64,000 nucleotides of DNA, from contig NZ_JAYVPL010000025.1 in the NCBI RefSeq assembly GCF_043757465.1, positions 1-64,000 on the forward strand, read 5' to 3'. Below the pieces are notes generated by a model. It was given only the letters and a program-made list of their open reading frames with translations. It searched no databases and was not told where the DNA came from. The stretch is from Armatimonas sp043757465. GTDB lineage: Bacteria; Armatimonadota; Armatimonadia; Armatimonadales; Armatimonadaceae. Shown here one piece after another: positions 34,065 to 41,776 of this stretch. The position numbers were made by a program, and so were the translations under genes. The first letter of the stretch is position 1. Each line of letters starts with the position of its first letter.

Positions 34065-34750
34065 GCGTGTTTACCGCAGGGGTTATTGTCTTCCCTGGCT
34101 CTAACTGCGACCGCGATGCCGCAAACGCCTGGCAGGAACTAGGCTGTGGCTCGGCAAAGCTCCTCTGGCACCGCGACACGGATCTGCAAGGCGTGGATAT
34201 GGTGATCGTCCCGGGCGGATTCTCCTACGGTGATGCTTTAAGAGCGGGAGCAATTGCGCGCTTCGCGCCGATCATGGACACAGTGGCGAAGTTCGCCCAA
34301 GACGGTGGTCTCGTCATGGGAATCTGCAACGGCTTCCAGATTGTCTGTGAGGCGGGGCTCTTACCTGGAGCACTGGCTCGCAACGAAGGGCTGAAGTTTG
34401 CTTGCAAGCACGTGGATCTGCGTGTCGAGACAGTGAACTCACCGTTCACCCGGGCGTGCGAGAGAAACGCAACTCTCTCGATCCCCATTGCACATGGCGA
34501 AGGGCGCTATGTCTGCGACGAAGCGACTCACGCGCAGCTTATTGCGGACGATCAGATTCTATTTCGTTATGCCAATGGGAATCCCAACGGCTCTCAGGAT
34601 GATATTGCGGGGATTGTGGGGGGGCCTAATCGCAACGTGATGGGGATGATGCCTCACCCGGAGCGGGCTACCCGAGTGGGTTTGGGCTCCGCAGGGGGCG
34701 CTTGTCTGTTTCGAGGGATCGTTGCGACCCTGACTGAAGATCAGGTATAA
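34061..34750 (+). CDS. purQ: phosphoribosylformylglycinamidine synthase, glutaminase subunit PurQ
   Basis: A 229-residue class I glutamine amidotransferase. GVIVFPGSNCDRDA at the start and VPGGFSYGDALRAGAIA, GICNGFQIVCEAGLLPG with the nucleophile Cys, and the late MMPHPERA holding the catalytic His/Glu are all PurQ signatures. It releases ammonia from glutamine for FGAM synthesis in purine biosynthesis. GTG start coupled to purS. The TATAAC hexamer over its stop probably serves the next gene. Confidence 0.96.
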   Translation: MSVFTAGVIVFPGSNCDRDAANAWQELGCGSAKLLWHRDTDLQGVDMVIVPGGFSYGDALRAGAIARFAPIMDTVAKFAQDGGLVMGICNGFQIVCEAGLLPGALARNEGLKFACKHVDLRVETVNSPFTRACERNATLSIPIAHGEGRYVCDEATHAQLIADDQILFRYANGNPNGSQDDIAGIVGGPNRNVMGMMPHPERATRVGLGSAGGACLFRGIVATLTEDQV

Positions 34751-34757
34751 CAGGCAC

Positions 34758-35438
34758 ATGATGCTAGCAAAGGCACTGGGGGCGGTTCCGCTCTTTTCCG
34801 GGCTCACCGATGAGCAGCTGGAGTATGTCGCAAAACACCTGAAGCGGCAAAGCTACGCCGAGCGCGATGTGATCGTCCGGCGCGACAGCCCAGGAGATGC
34901 CTTGTTCATTCTGACATCGGGGAAAGCGAAGTGTGCCTACCTCGACTCTGAGGACGAGACCATTATCGCAATCTATCGCCCAGGGGACTTCTTTGGCGAG
35001 CTCTCGGTCTTGGATGGTGAGGAGCGCTCCGCCGATGTGGTTGCCCTGGAGCCCACGGAAGTGCTGGTACTGCCTGCTGATGATTTTCATGCCTGTTTGC
35101 ATGCTGTGCCTGCAATTGCGGTTGAGCTTTTGAAGCAGCTTGCGGGCCGCCTGCGCCGCGCGACAAGCTGGATTCGCTCCCTCTCCAGCCAGGATGTCTA
35201 TGGGCGCATCGCCAGCCAGCTCCTGCACCTCTCGAAGACCCACGGCACCGATGTCGCCGGGGGCCGTCTGATAGGGCTGCGGCTCACACAAAACGACATG
35301 GCAAGCCTGGTGGGGGCATCGCGGGAGTCCGTGAACAAGGCAATGGGCTACTTCAAGCAAAAGGGCTACATCACCGTGGACACGACCTACCATATCACTG
35401 TTTACAACCACGACGCCCTGGCCAAGCGCGCACAATAA
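34758..35438 (+). CDS. Crp/Fnr family transcriptional regulator
   Basis: A 226-residue regulator. An N-terminal cyclic-nucleotide-binding barrel (residues 5-120) shows GDALFILTSGKAK and YRPGDFFGELSVLDGEERSADV, close to the Crp phosphate-binding cassette. The C-terminal winged helix is seen in RLTQNDMASLVGASRESVNKAMGYF. No N-terminal cysteine cluster is present, so it is more Crp-like than Fnr-like. TATAAC, 6 nt before the ATG, overlaps the end of purQ, suggesting its own leaderless transcript. Its targets are unknown. Confidence 0.9.
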   Translation: MMLAKALGAVPLFSGLTDEQLEYVAKHLKRQSYAERDVIVRRDSPGDALFILTSGKAKCAYLDSEDETIIAIYRPGDFFGELSVLDGEERSADVVALEPTEVLVLPADDFHACLHAVPAIAVELLKQLAGRLRRATSWIRSLSSQDVYGRIASQLLHLSKTHGTDVAGGRLIGLRLTQNDMASLVGASRESVNKAMGYFKQKGYITVDTTYHITVYNHDALAKRAQ

Positions 35439-35450
35439 GTAAGCGCAATC

Positions 35451-36425
35451 TCAGAGCTGGCGACGAAGCAGAGACGCAAAAAACGGTGCGCCCAAGAGTG
35501 CGGTCACAACTCCGATAGGCAAAAGAGTACCCGGGACAATGCTTCGAGAGAGCTGATCCGCCAGCACTAAGAGCGCCGCACCGAGCAGCGCGGCCACGGG
35601 CACCAGCGGGCGGTGCGGCGGCCCTAGGAGCGCTCGGGCAAGATGCGGAACGACCAGTCCGACAAACCCGATCACCCCAGAGACCGCTACCGCGCACGCC
35701 GTGAGGAGCGCGATCAGGGCAAGCACCCCGAGCTTGAAGCGCTCTACTTCCACACCCACCGAGCGCGCCGTCGCCTCCCCAAACGCCATCGCATCCAGGC
35801 CCTTGCCGCAGAGAGAAAGCACCACGGCCCCGACCACGGTGACGGGCGCGAGAATCGCGATTTGTTGCCAGCCCGCGTCGTCCAGATAGCCCATGAGCCG
35901 TCGCAGGATCAGGCTCTGGTCTTTTCCAGCAAGGCTGAGCAAGAGATTGACTAGCGCGGCCAAAAAAGTTCCAACGACTATCCCGGCCAGAAGAAATCCT
36001 GAGAGGGAGAGCTGCCTGCCTGAGCGAGCGAGTGTGAAGACGAGCCCGGTTGCCAGCAAGGCGCAGGCCAGTGCCAGAAGTGAGAGTAGTGGCTGGCCCG
36101 GCGTGTCGGCGATTCCCAGCAGCACCCCCATACCCACGCCGAGCGAGGCTCCCGAAGCAACTCCGACAAGATAAGGATCAGCCAGGGGGTTTCCCGTGAG
36201 CCCCTGCAAGCCGACTCCCGCCACTGCCAGCGCCGCACCCACAAAGGCTGCGGCGATAATGCGTGGCAGACGAAACTCCCAGACAATCCTCCCGTGATGA
36301 AGAAGCTCCTGCCACGCCGCAGACAAACTCAGAGTTCTCTCTCCAATGAGCGCCGCGAGAACAATGCTCCCGAGGCAAAGCAGGAGCACTCCTGACACCA
36401 CTGGCCAAAACGGTAGACGCTTCAC
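35451..36425 (-). CDS. FecCD/BtuC-type ABC transporter permease
   Basis: A 324-residue permease of the iron-siderophore/cobalamin family, with about nine or ten transmembrane helices. RLPRIIAAAFVGAALAVAGVGLQGLTGNPLADPYLVG is recognised by the stretch around GLQGLTGNPLADP, and VSGVIGFVGLVVPHLAR marks the coupling region. It should import iron chelates, heme or vitamin B12. I take the GTG at 36425, which overlaps the stop of the mini-tmk ORF as GTGA; the longer frame from 36506 encodes Gly-rich nonsense. No ATPase or binding-protein gene is adjacent, which is unusual for this class. Confidence 0.85.
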   Translation of the reverse strand: MKRLPFWPVVSGVLLLCLGSIVLAALIGERTLSLSAAWQELLHHGRIVWEFRLPRIIAAAFVGAALAVAGVGLQGLTGNPLADPYLVGVASGASLGVGMGVLLGIADTPGQPLLSLLALACALLATGLVFTLARSGRQLSLSGFLLAGIVVGTFLAALVNLLLSLAGKDQSLILRRLMGYLDDAGWQQIAILAPVTVVGAVVLSLCGKGLDAMAFGEATARSVGVEVERFKLGVLALIALLTACAVAVSGVIGFVGLVVPHLARALLGPPHRPLVPVAALLGAALLVLADQLSRSIVPGTLLPIGVVTALLGAPFFASLLRRQL

Positions 36426-36694
36426 GGTAAAAGCGCCTGCACCGCCGCCCAGAGCTGAGTAAATACCTCGTCCACCGCCACGGCTAAGTAGCCCTCCCGA
36501 ACCCACGCACGGCTGGCCGCAAAGAGCAATAACTGGCGCACTTGCTCGCCCACAAAATCGCCTCCTGGCTCTCTCGTGCGAACTGTCTCGTAGCCACGCT
36601 CAGCCAGCGCCATCTCAAGACGAGCGATCTGCGTCGTCTTGCCTGTGCCATCTGGTCTCTCAAATGTAAAAAAAATCCCGCGCGTGCTTTCCAC
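36422..36694 (-). pseudogene. tmk: internally deleted thymidylate kinase
   Basis: This 90-residue frame joins the two ends of a thymidylate kinase (usually about 205 residues). The first part, GIFFTFERPDGTGKTTQIARL and RGYETVRTREPGG to VRQLLLFAASRA, is the N-terminal P-loop region. The rest, VREGYLAVAVDEVFTQLW, matches the C-terminal helices. About 115 middle residues are gone, including the D-R-Y motif and the lid, so it cannot be a normal kinase. The frame remains open, and its stop overlaps the permease start as GTGA. Start is GTG with TACAAT 6 nt upstream. An intact tmk must lie elsewhere. Confidence 0.7.
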
Positions 36695-36703
36695 GGCGGG
36701 ATT
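36668..36703 (-). terminator. rho-independent terminator overlapping the mini-tmk start
   Basis: On the minus strand AATCCCGC, a 14-nt loop and GCGGGATT are followed by eight T in total. It ends the pseudopilin-lipoprotein transcript and covers the mini-tmk start codon; the upstream arm overlaps its TACAAT. Confidence 0.7.
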
Positions 36704-36730
36704 GTAGCAGATTAACGTCTCCTCTGGAGA

Positions 36731-36943
36731 CTACTTGCCAAAACCAGTAGCCCCTTTGTTAAGGTCTTCCATTTTTTTCGACTTCTCCGCTTCGGAGAGT
36801 CCAGGAGCATCGGCTATGTTCTGCGCGGCTTGCTCTTTTGCATCTCCAGCAGCCTCAGGAGGAGCGGTTTCCGGTGCACAACCCAGAGCTCCCGTACCTA
36901 CCAGTGCGAGAAGAAGTAGAGGGATTTTTCGGATACGGAGCAC
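36731..36943 (-). CDS. small lipoprotein
   Basis: A 70-residue predicted lipoprotein: a basic start, a hydrophobic stretch and the lipobox LVGTGALGC with Cys22. The mature part is short, acidic and Ala/Glu/Lys-rich. It begins with GTG 3 nt after the pseudopilin stop, with GGGAGGA inside that gene's end as the ribosome site, so the two form an operon closed by the terminator at 36668-36703. Function unknown; the operon suggests a link to the pilin-like protein. Confidence 0.65.
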   Translation of the reverse strand: MLRIRKIPLLLLALVGTGALGCAPETAPPEAAGDAKEQAAQNIADAPGLSEAEKSKKMEDLNKGATGFGK

Positions 36944-36946
36944 GCC

Positions 36947-37606
36947 TTAGTCCTCCCAATAGGTGACATAAGCATTGCGCATTTGCCCGATTGAGGAGCG
37001 CTTGACATGTCCATCGCACCAGAGAGCGTTGAATCCATTGTGGTGTGCTTCGTCCCAGTGTCCCCGTGAGGTGGACCAGACATTACAGGCAGGAGTTGTA
37101 CTGTTGTGCTCCCACATCAGCATGGTGTCTGTGGCATTAATTGCGGAGAGGTTGCGGGTCAGCGGGCCTACATACCCTCCACCATCCGGGGCAATGATAC
37201 TGGGGCGCAGGTTAGGGAGCTGGTTGACAGAGTATTGCGGATAGCGGCTGGTGGCTCCTTCGCGGCGCTCACTAGGGCAGGCGAGAACCCCTTTACTCTT
37301 GAGATAGGGCTCCAGAAGATAGGGGACATTCTGGTTGGTGCTTGAGCGAGCAACGGTCCAGTGGACTAGCATGGAAGCGCCGGTTATGGGATTCCGACCG
37401 AGAAAGTAGTTATCGAAGAAAACCTCATCATAGTCCTGAACATACATGAGGCTGGCAGTTCCGATCTGCTTCATATTGGACATACAGACAGTTTGTCGGG
37501 CTTTGGCATGTGCCTGAGCAAAGACAGGAAAGAGAATGGCGGCAAGGATTGCAATAATGGCAATCACTACGAGAAGTTCAATGAGCGTAAAGGCGCGACG
37601 GTTCAT
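36947..37606 (-). CDS. type II/IV pseudopilin-like protein with H-X9-DG C-terminus
   Basis: A 219-residue prepilin-like protein. RRAFTLIELLVVIAIIAIL is a class III prepilin signal: the cut would fall before Phe, and Glu5 of the mature form is conserved. The next segment, AAILFPVFAQAHAKARQ then MSNMKQIG and YVQDYDE, is characteristic of the large pseudopilin families of Armatimonadota and Planctomycetes. Near the C-terminus HHNGFNALWCDGH fits the H-X9-DG pattern. It should be processed by a prepilin peptidase and displayed or assembled at the envelope. GGAGGT is well placed before the ATG. Confidence 0.9.
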   Translation of the reverse strand: MNRRAFTLIELLVVIAIIAILAAILFPVFAQAHAKARQTVCMSNMKQIGTASLMYVQDYDEVFFDNYFLGRNPITGASMLVHWTVARSSTNQNVPYLLEPYLKSKGVLACPSERREGATSRYPQYSVNQLPNLRPSIIAPDGGGYVGPLTRNLSAINATDTMLMWEHNSTTPACNVWSTSRGHWDEAHHNGFNALWCDGHVKRSSIGQMRNAYVTYWED

Positions 37607-37716
37607 AAATAAAAACCTCCAAACTAAGATGAGTTAATTCTAATATGAAATTTCATCTTATTTTAACATTCACTGAACTATTTTTTTGTCTCTACTTCTG
37701 TGGTATTCTCTGGCTC

Positions 37717-38391
37717 ATGGCAACACGAAAAGCACTAGTCGTCTGGGGCGGCTGGGACGGGCATCAGCCCAAGGAAGTGGGAGAGTTATTTGCGGAGGCT
37801 CTGCGGGGCAAGGGCTTCGAAGTAACTATCGAGAATACGCTCGATGCGTATATTACCCACGATCTTTCGACATTTAATCTTATCGTCCCTGTCTGGACGA
37901 TGGGGCAGATCACAGGTGAGCAAGAAAAAGCTCTGGTCAGTGCGGTGAAGTCCGGGGTCGGGATCGCGGGCTGTCACGGCGGCATGTGCGATAGCTTTCG
38001 CAACAGCACCGAGTACCAGTTCATGACCGGTGGGCAGTGGGTCTCCCACCCGGGCAACTCTGAGGTGGAGTATACGGTAGATATCCGCGACCCGGATCAC
38101 TTCATCACGCAGGGCATTCCCACCCCCCTTCACATAAAATCGGAGCAGTACTATCTGCACGTTGATCCCGCGGTTCGCGTCCTCGGCACGACGCGCTTTC
38201 CCGTTGCCGATGGTCCCCACGTGAAAAACGGTATTGTGGACATGCCGACGATCTGGACGAAGTACTACGGCGAGGGGCGGGTCTTCTATAACGCACTAGG
38301 GCACCGCGCCAGCGATCTCGCTCAGCCTGATGTTCTGGAGCTTTGTGTCCGAGGCTGCCTCTGGGCCGCACATGCCGAGGATGCAGCTTAA
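37717..38391 (+). CDS. ThuA domain protein
   Basis: A 224-residue protein with the ThuA (trehalose-utilisation) fold, a glutamine-amidotransferase-like alpha/beta domain lacking the usual Cys. KALVVWGGWDGHQPKEV, GVGIAGCHGGMCDSFR and RVFYNALGH are typical. Members occur in sugar-catabolic clusters; the reaction is not settled. I start it at 37717, since the frame upstream is hydrophobic low-complexity sequence and TATTCT lies 7 nt before this ATG. It overlaps the VanX-like gene by 11 bp. Confidence 0.85.
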   Translation: MATRKALVVWGGWDGHQPKEVGELFAEALRGKGFEVTIENTLDAYITHDLSTFNLIVPVWTMGQITGEQEKALVSAVKSGVGIAGCHGGMCDSFRNSTEYQFMTGGQWVSHPGNSEVEYTVDIRDPDHFITQGIPTPLHIKSEQYYLHVDPAVRVLGTTRFPVADGPHVKNGIVDMPTIWTKYYGEGRVFYNALGHRASDLAQPDVLELCVRGCLWAAHAEDAA

Positions 38392-39061
38392 CCCCATCCC
38401 CACTCAGACAGAATTGTCGCACTGGGGGGAGCTGCCCTTCACAGAGTGCGGCGAGCCGCTGGTGACCCTCACGGAGACGCCTCGCTTGCGCCTGAGGCCT
38501 GTCTACGCCGCGCTCGGCCTCCGTGGGGCGTCGCCGACCATGCAACTGCGGAGTGGGGCTCTCACGCGGCTGGAGCGGGCAGTTTCTCTGCTGCCTGAAG
38601 CTCTGGGCATCATTGTTTTGGATGTCTTTCGGCCTCTGGAAGTGCAGCAGGCGCTCTGGGACTGGCAGTGGCAAGAAGTGAGACAGAGCTCTCCGCACTT
38701 CACCGACACCGAGATCTATGAGAAAGTGCGCCACTTTGTGGCGGAGCCAAACGCGGATCCGACCAAGCCCACGCCCCATCGAACCGGCGGCGCAGTGGAC
38801 TTGACGCTCTTTGCACTCGCCACGGGGGAGGAGCTTCCGATGGGCACTGCCTTCGATGAGGCCACGGACGCCACGGTGACGGACTGGTTTGAGCGTCACC
38901 CTAAGCTTCCTTTTACGAGTAATCGCCGAATTCTTTACGGCGCCATGACCGAAGCGGGTTTTGTGAACTATCCCAATGAGTGGTGGCACTTTGAGTTTGG
39001 CACACGGCGCTGGGCCGGTTGCCGGGGCATGGAAGTTGCACTCTACGGATCCGCGGAGTAG
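38381..39061 (+). CDS. D-alanyl-D-alanine dipeptidase (VanX/DdpX, M15 family)
   Basis: A 226-residue zinc peptidase. VLDVFRPLEVQQALW holds the conserved Arg, HRTGGAVDLTL the zinc ligands His and Asp, and NEWWHFEFG the catalytic Glu and third ligand His. It hydrolyses D-Ala-D-Ala, giving a role in peptidoglycan recycling; vancomycin resistance would need VanH/VanA, and neither is here. It overlaps the ThuA gene by 11 bp. No signal peptide is visible, so it should be cytoplasmic. The ATG at 38372 is also possible. Confidence 0.88.
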   Translation: MQLNPIPTQTELSHWGELPFTECGEPLVTLTETPRLRLRPVYAALGLRGASPTMQLRSGALTRLERAVSLLPEALGIIVLDVFRPLEVQQALWDWQWQEVRQSSPHFTDTEIYEKVRHFVAEPNADPTKPTPHRTGGAVDLTLFALATGEELPMGTAFDEATDATVTDWFERHPKLPFTSNRRILYGAMTEAGFVNYPNEWWHFEFGTRRWAGCRGMEVALYGSAE

Positions 39062-39067
39062 TAAGCC

Positions 39068-39307
39068 ATGGAAGACACTCAAGAAATCAAGGAACTCGTG
39101 GTCTTTTTTTCCTACGAGAATGAAGAGCGTCCCCGACGGCTCGCGGAAGCGATGCTGGCGGAGCTGAAAATCCCGCACCTTGCGCTGGGAGTGGATGCCC
39201 TCACGGGGGGCTGCGAGCTGCGGCTCTACTACCACAAAGAGACTTTGAGGCTCGTACGAGAGTATTTTTGTAGAAATACTATTGTGCACAATATCACGTA
39301 TCTTTAA
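39068..39307 (+). CDS. hypothetical protein, 79 aa
   Basis: I do not recognise this protein. It starts 6 bp after the VanX-like stop and is charged at the N-terminus (MEDTQEIKELVVFFSYENEE), with no membrane segment. The C-terminus (CRNTIVHNITYL) is less charged. It lies between VanX and the response regulator in the same direction; it could be a small member of that operon, or a chance frame. Confidence 0.4.
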   Translation: MEDTQEIKELVVFFSYENEERPRRLAEAMLAELKIPHLALGVDALTGGCELRLYYHKETLRLVREYFCRNTIVHNITYL

Positions 39308-39322
39308 ATACCCAAAATACCC

Positions 39323-40246
39323 ATGCAGATCCTAATCGTTGACGATGACACGTCGGCACGTAAAGTCTTAGCGGGGCAGCTTGCTCAGCTTGGCCATCGT
39401 GTTCGCACGGCTGCTAGTGCGGATGAAGCGACCTGTAGCTACCAGCGCCTTGGAGCGGATGTGATCATCACAGACTGGAAGATGCCCGGCACCGATGGCC
39501 TGGCACTCTGCCGCCGATTGCGTGAGACGCGTAGTGACGCCTCGCCCTACCCCTACATCATCTTGCTCACCGCCCACGACGGCCCCGATTGTTTTTTGCG
39601 TGGGATGGAGGCGGGTGCCGATGACTACTTAGTCAAGCCACTAGACATTCGCCATCTCCAAGCTCGCCTAATCGCTGCCGAGCGTGTCACAACCCTCCAC
39701 CGACGGCTTTTTGAGGCATCGCGCACCGATGCGCTCACGGGGCTTTCCAATCGCCTGCGCCTCAATGAGCGCCTGGCGGTTCTGCGCGAGCAAGTGGAAA
39801 ATACCGGCATGGGGGTCACCCTGGCACTCTGCGATATTGACTACTTCAAGCGCTACAACGACCGCTACGGCCACCTGGAGGGGGATCTGGCGCTCTGGCG
39901 CGTCGCTGAGGTTCTCCGAAATGGCGTGGAAGGTGTCGGACAAGCGTTTCGCTTTGGCGGCGAGGAGTTCTGCCTCATCATCGAGAGCCTCCCCCCGCCT
40001 GCCACCGACACGCTGGAGACGATCCGTCAGACCCTGGAAAGCGCCGCCATTCCCCACGAGGCTAGTGAGCTAGACGTTCTCACTCTCTCTATCGGTGCCT
40101 CCACGCTTCGCCCCGGTGATGGCAAGTCCGGCGATCAGCTTCTCTCCGAGGCAGATACTGCGCTCTACCAAGCCAAGTCATTTGGGCGCAACCAGCTCGC
40201 CCCCAAAGCCTTCGAGCGCCTCTCCCAGCGGCAAAACACCGGGTAG
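39323..40246 (+). CDS. response regulator with GGDEF diguanylate cyclase domain
   Basis: A 307-residue PleD/WspR-like protein. The receiver domain (residues 1-120) has DDD near the start, the phospho-acceptor Asp in ITDWKMPGTDG and the conserved Lys in DYLVKPLD. A GGDEF domain follows (RTDALTGLSNRLRLNERL to the end), with an intact FRFGGEEF active site, so it should make cyclic di-GMP when phosphorylated. No histidine kinase is adjacent. c-di-GMP would control surface or biofilm behaviour, which may link to the pilin-like gene nearby, though that is inference. Confidence 0.92.
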   Translation: MQILIVDDDTSARKVLAGQLAQLGHRVRTAASADEATCSYQRLGADVIITDWKMPGTDGLALCRRLRETRSDASPYPYIILLTAHDGPDCFLRGMEAGADDYLVKPLDIRHLQARLIAAERVTTLHRRLFEASRTDALTGLSNRLRLNERLAVLREQVENTGMGVTLALCDIDYFKRYNDRYGHLEGDLALWRVAEVLRNGVEGVGQAFRFGGEEFCLIIESLPPPATDTLETIRQTLESAAIPHEASELDVLTLSIGASTLRPGDGKSGDQLLSEADTALYQAKSFGRNQLAPKAFERLSQRQNTG

Positions 40247-40254
40247 AATAGGGT

Positions 40255-40689
40255 GTGCTCCACCGAATTCGTAATTTTCTCTGGCTCGATGATAACCTTG
40301 GCACTTCTGGGGTGGTGCGCCCTGAGCAGCTTGATTGGATCGCCGATGCGGGCTTTGTGTGTGTGATCAACCTGCTCCCCGACGAGTCCGATGCCTGGTT
40401 TCCTGAGGAGCCTGACCGGGTGGCGACACTGGGCATGGAGTTTGTGCGCATCCCTGTGATCTGGCTCGCACCCACGCGCGAGAACTTCGATGACTTCTGC
40501 ACCGCCATGAACGAGCGTAAAGATAAAAAGCTCTTTGTGCACTGCGCCGCCAACATGCGCGCCTCCGCGTTTCTCTACCTTTGGCGCTTGCGCAACGGCT
40601 ACGACGAAACCGCCGCGCTAGACGATCTGCACGACATCTGGGAGCCCGACGGGGTCTGGGCGGAGTTTATTGAAACAAACCGTCCGTGA
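40255..40689 (+). CDS. dual-specificity phosphatase-like protein
   Basis: A 144-residue protein of the protein tyrosine phosphatase-like group found in cyanobacteria and others. It has FVHCAANMRASAF, a phosphatase-loop-like motif, and GFVCVINLLPDES, the N-terminal strand. The loop reads C-A-A-N-M-R, one residue shorter than the usual C-x5-R, so activity is uncertain. The start is a GTG with TAGAAT 5 nt upstream. It overlaps queG by 20 bp. Confidence 0.65.
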   Translation: MLHRIRNFLWLDDNLGTSGVVRPEQLDWIADAGFVCVINLLPDESDAWFPEEPDRVATLGMEFVRIPVIWLAPTRENFDDFCTAMNERKDKKLFVHCAANMRASAFLYLWRLRNGYDETAALDDLHDIWEPDGVWAEFIETNRP

Positions 40690-41716
40690 GTACGCGCTGA
40701 CGCTCTTCGATGAGGTTGGGTTTACATCGCCCGCGGCGCCTGGTCATACCGCCTTTGTGGATGCGTGGCTGGAGGCGGGCTACCACGGCGAGATGAGCTA
40801 CCTCAAAACCCGCAAGCGCCTACGCGGCGGCCCGCTCAACTCCCAAAAACTCCTCGGAAAAGCCCGAAGCGTGATTGTTGTCGCGCAGAGCTATGATTTC
40901 CGGGAAGCCTACCCCCTAGCCCCCGCTGGGCGGGGGATGGGGGGGCAAGGTCTTATTGCCCGCTACGCGCGAGGCGAGGACTACCACCAAGTGATGTGGG
41001 ACAAGCTCAATACCCTGCGCGACTGGCTGGCCGACGAGTTTCCGGGGACGGTCAGCCGGGGCTACACGGACTCGGGGCCGATCCGTGAGCGGGAGCTGGC
41101 GGTGCGAGCGGGGCTGGGGTGGCAGGGGAAACACACGAACCTCATCTCGCTGAAGCTGGGGAATTTCTTCTTTCTGGGCGCACTGCTCACGTCACTGAAG
41201 CTGGAGCCCGACCCCCCCTTTGAGAGCCATCACTGCGGCACGTGTACGCGCTGCCTCTCCGCCTGCCCAACCGGAGCCATTGTGGCCCCAATGACGCTCG
41301 ATGCCCGGCGCTGCATTTCGTATCTCACCATTGAGCTTCATGGCAGCATCCCAGAGGAGCTGCGCCCCCTCATGGGCGATCATATCTTCGGCTGCGATGA
41401 TTGTCTTGCCGCCTGCCCCTGGAACGACAAAGCGCAGACGGCTAGTGAGGCTAAGCTCTATGGTGGCGATGGGCGGGTGGATTTAGTAGAAATACTAGCA
41501 CTACTCGCCACGGATGAGGCCTTTGAGGCACGCTTTGCGGGAAGCCCGATTCTACGTACAGGGCGAATAGGCCTGCGGCGCAATGTCTGTGTGGCGCTGG
41601 GAAATGTCGGAGGACAAGAAGCCATCGCTCCGCTAGAGCAGGTTGCCACCACAGACCCCTCTGAGCTTGTGCGGGAGCATGCGCTCTGGGCGATTCACCG
41701 ATTGACCGCCGGTTGA
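40670..41716 (+). CDS. queG: epoxyqueuosine reductase QueG
   Basis: A 348-residue QueG, the cobalamin-dependent enzyme that reduces epoxyqueuosine to queuosine in tRNA. DSGPIRERELAVRAGLGWQGKH contains the active-site Asp, HHCGTCTRCLSACPTGAI and GCDDCLAACPW bind two 4Fe-4S clusters, and the end has a HEAT-like repeat. It has a TTG start inside the previous gene. Residues 81-93 (PLAPAGRGMGGQG) are encoded by a GC-rich palindrome inserted in frame before the LIARYARGEDYH block. The stop lies in the loop of another hairpin. queE is 2 kb away. Confidence 0.93.
   Translation: MKQTVREYALTLFDEVGFTSPAAPGHTAFVDAWLEAGYHGEMSYLKTRKRLRGGPLNSQKLLGKARSVIVVAQSYDFREAYPLAPAGRGMGGQGLIARYARGEDYHQVMWDKLNTLRDWLADEFPGTVSRGYTDSGPIRERELAVRAGLGWQGKHTNLISLKLGNFFFLGALLTSLKLEPDPPFESHHCGTCTRCLSACPTGAIVAPMTLDARRCISYLTIELHGSIPEELRPLMGDHIFGCDDCLAACPWNDKAQTASEAKLYGGDGRVDLVEILALLATDEAFEARFAGSPILRTGRIGLRRNVCVALGNVGGQEAIAPLEQVATTDPSELVREHALWAIHRLTAG
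40910..40946 (+). repeat. GC-rich dispersed palindrome inside queG (copy E)
   Basis: ACCCCCTAG then the hairpin CCCCCGC-TGG-GCGGGGG and a GATGGGGGGGC tail. It is translated in frame as PLAPAGRGMGGQ, just before the conserved IARYARGEDYH block of QueG. Confidence 0.85.
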
Positions 41717-41772
41717 AACCGGCGTCTGCAATGGCACGCAGTGCCATTGCAGACGCCCAATTTTATTGGGCG
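41707..41772. repeat. three consecutive hairpins after queG
   Basis: Hairpin 1: CGCCGGT-TGAA-ACCGGCG (41707-41724); its loop begins with the queG stop TGA. Hairpin 2: a perfect 15-bp stem GCGTCTGCAATGGCA/TGCCATTGCAGACGC with loop CGCAG (41722-41756). Hairpin 3: CGCCCAAT-TTT-ATTGGGCG (41754-41772). Arms overlap, so only some can fold together. No T-tract follows strongly on either strand, so this is more REP-like than a standard terminator. Confidence 0.75.
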
Positions 41773-41776
41773 GCTA

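Noticed and set aside
38381..39061. Vancomycin resistance locus
   Set aside because: VanX-like alone; no vanH, vanA or VanRS. VanX/DdpX homologues commonly serve peptidoglycan recycling.
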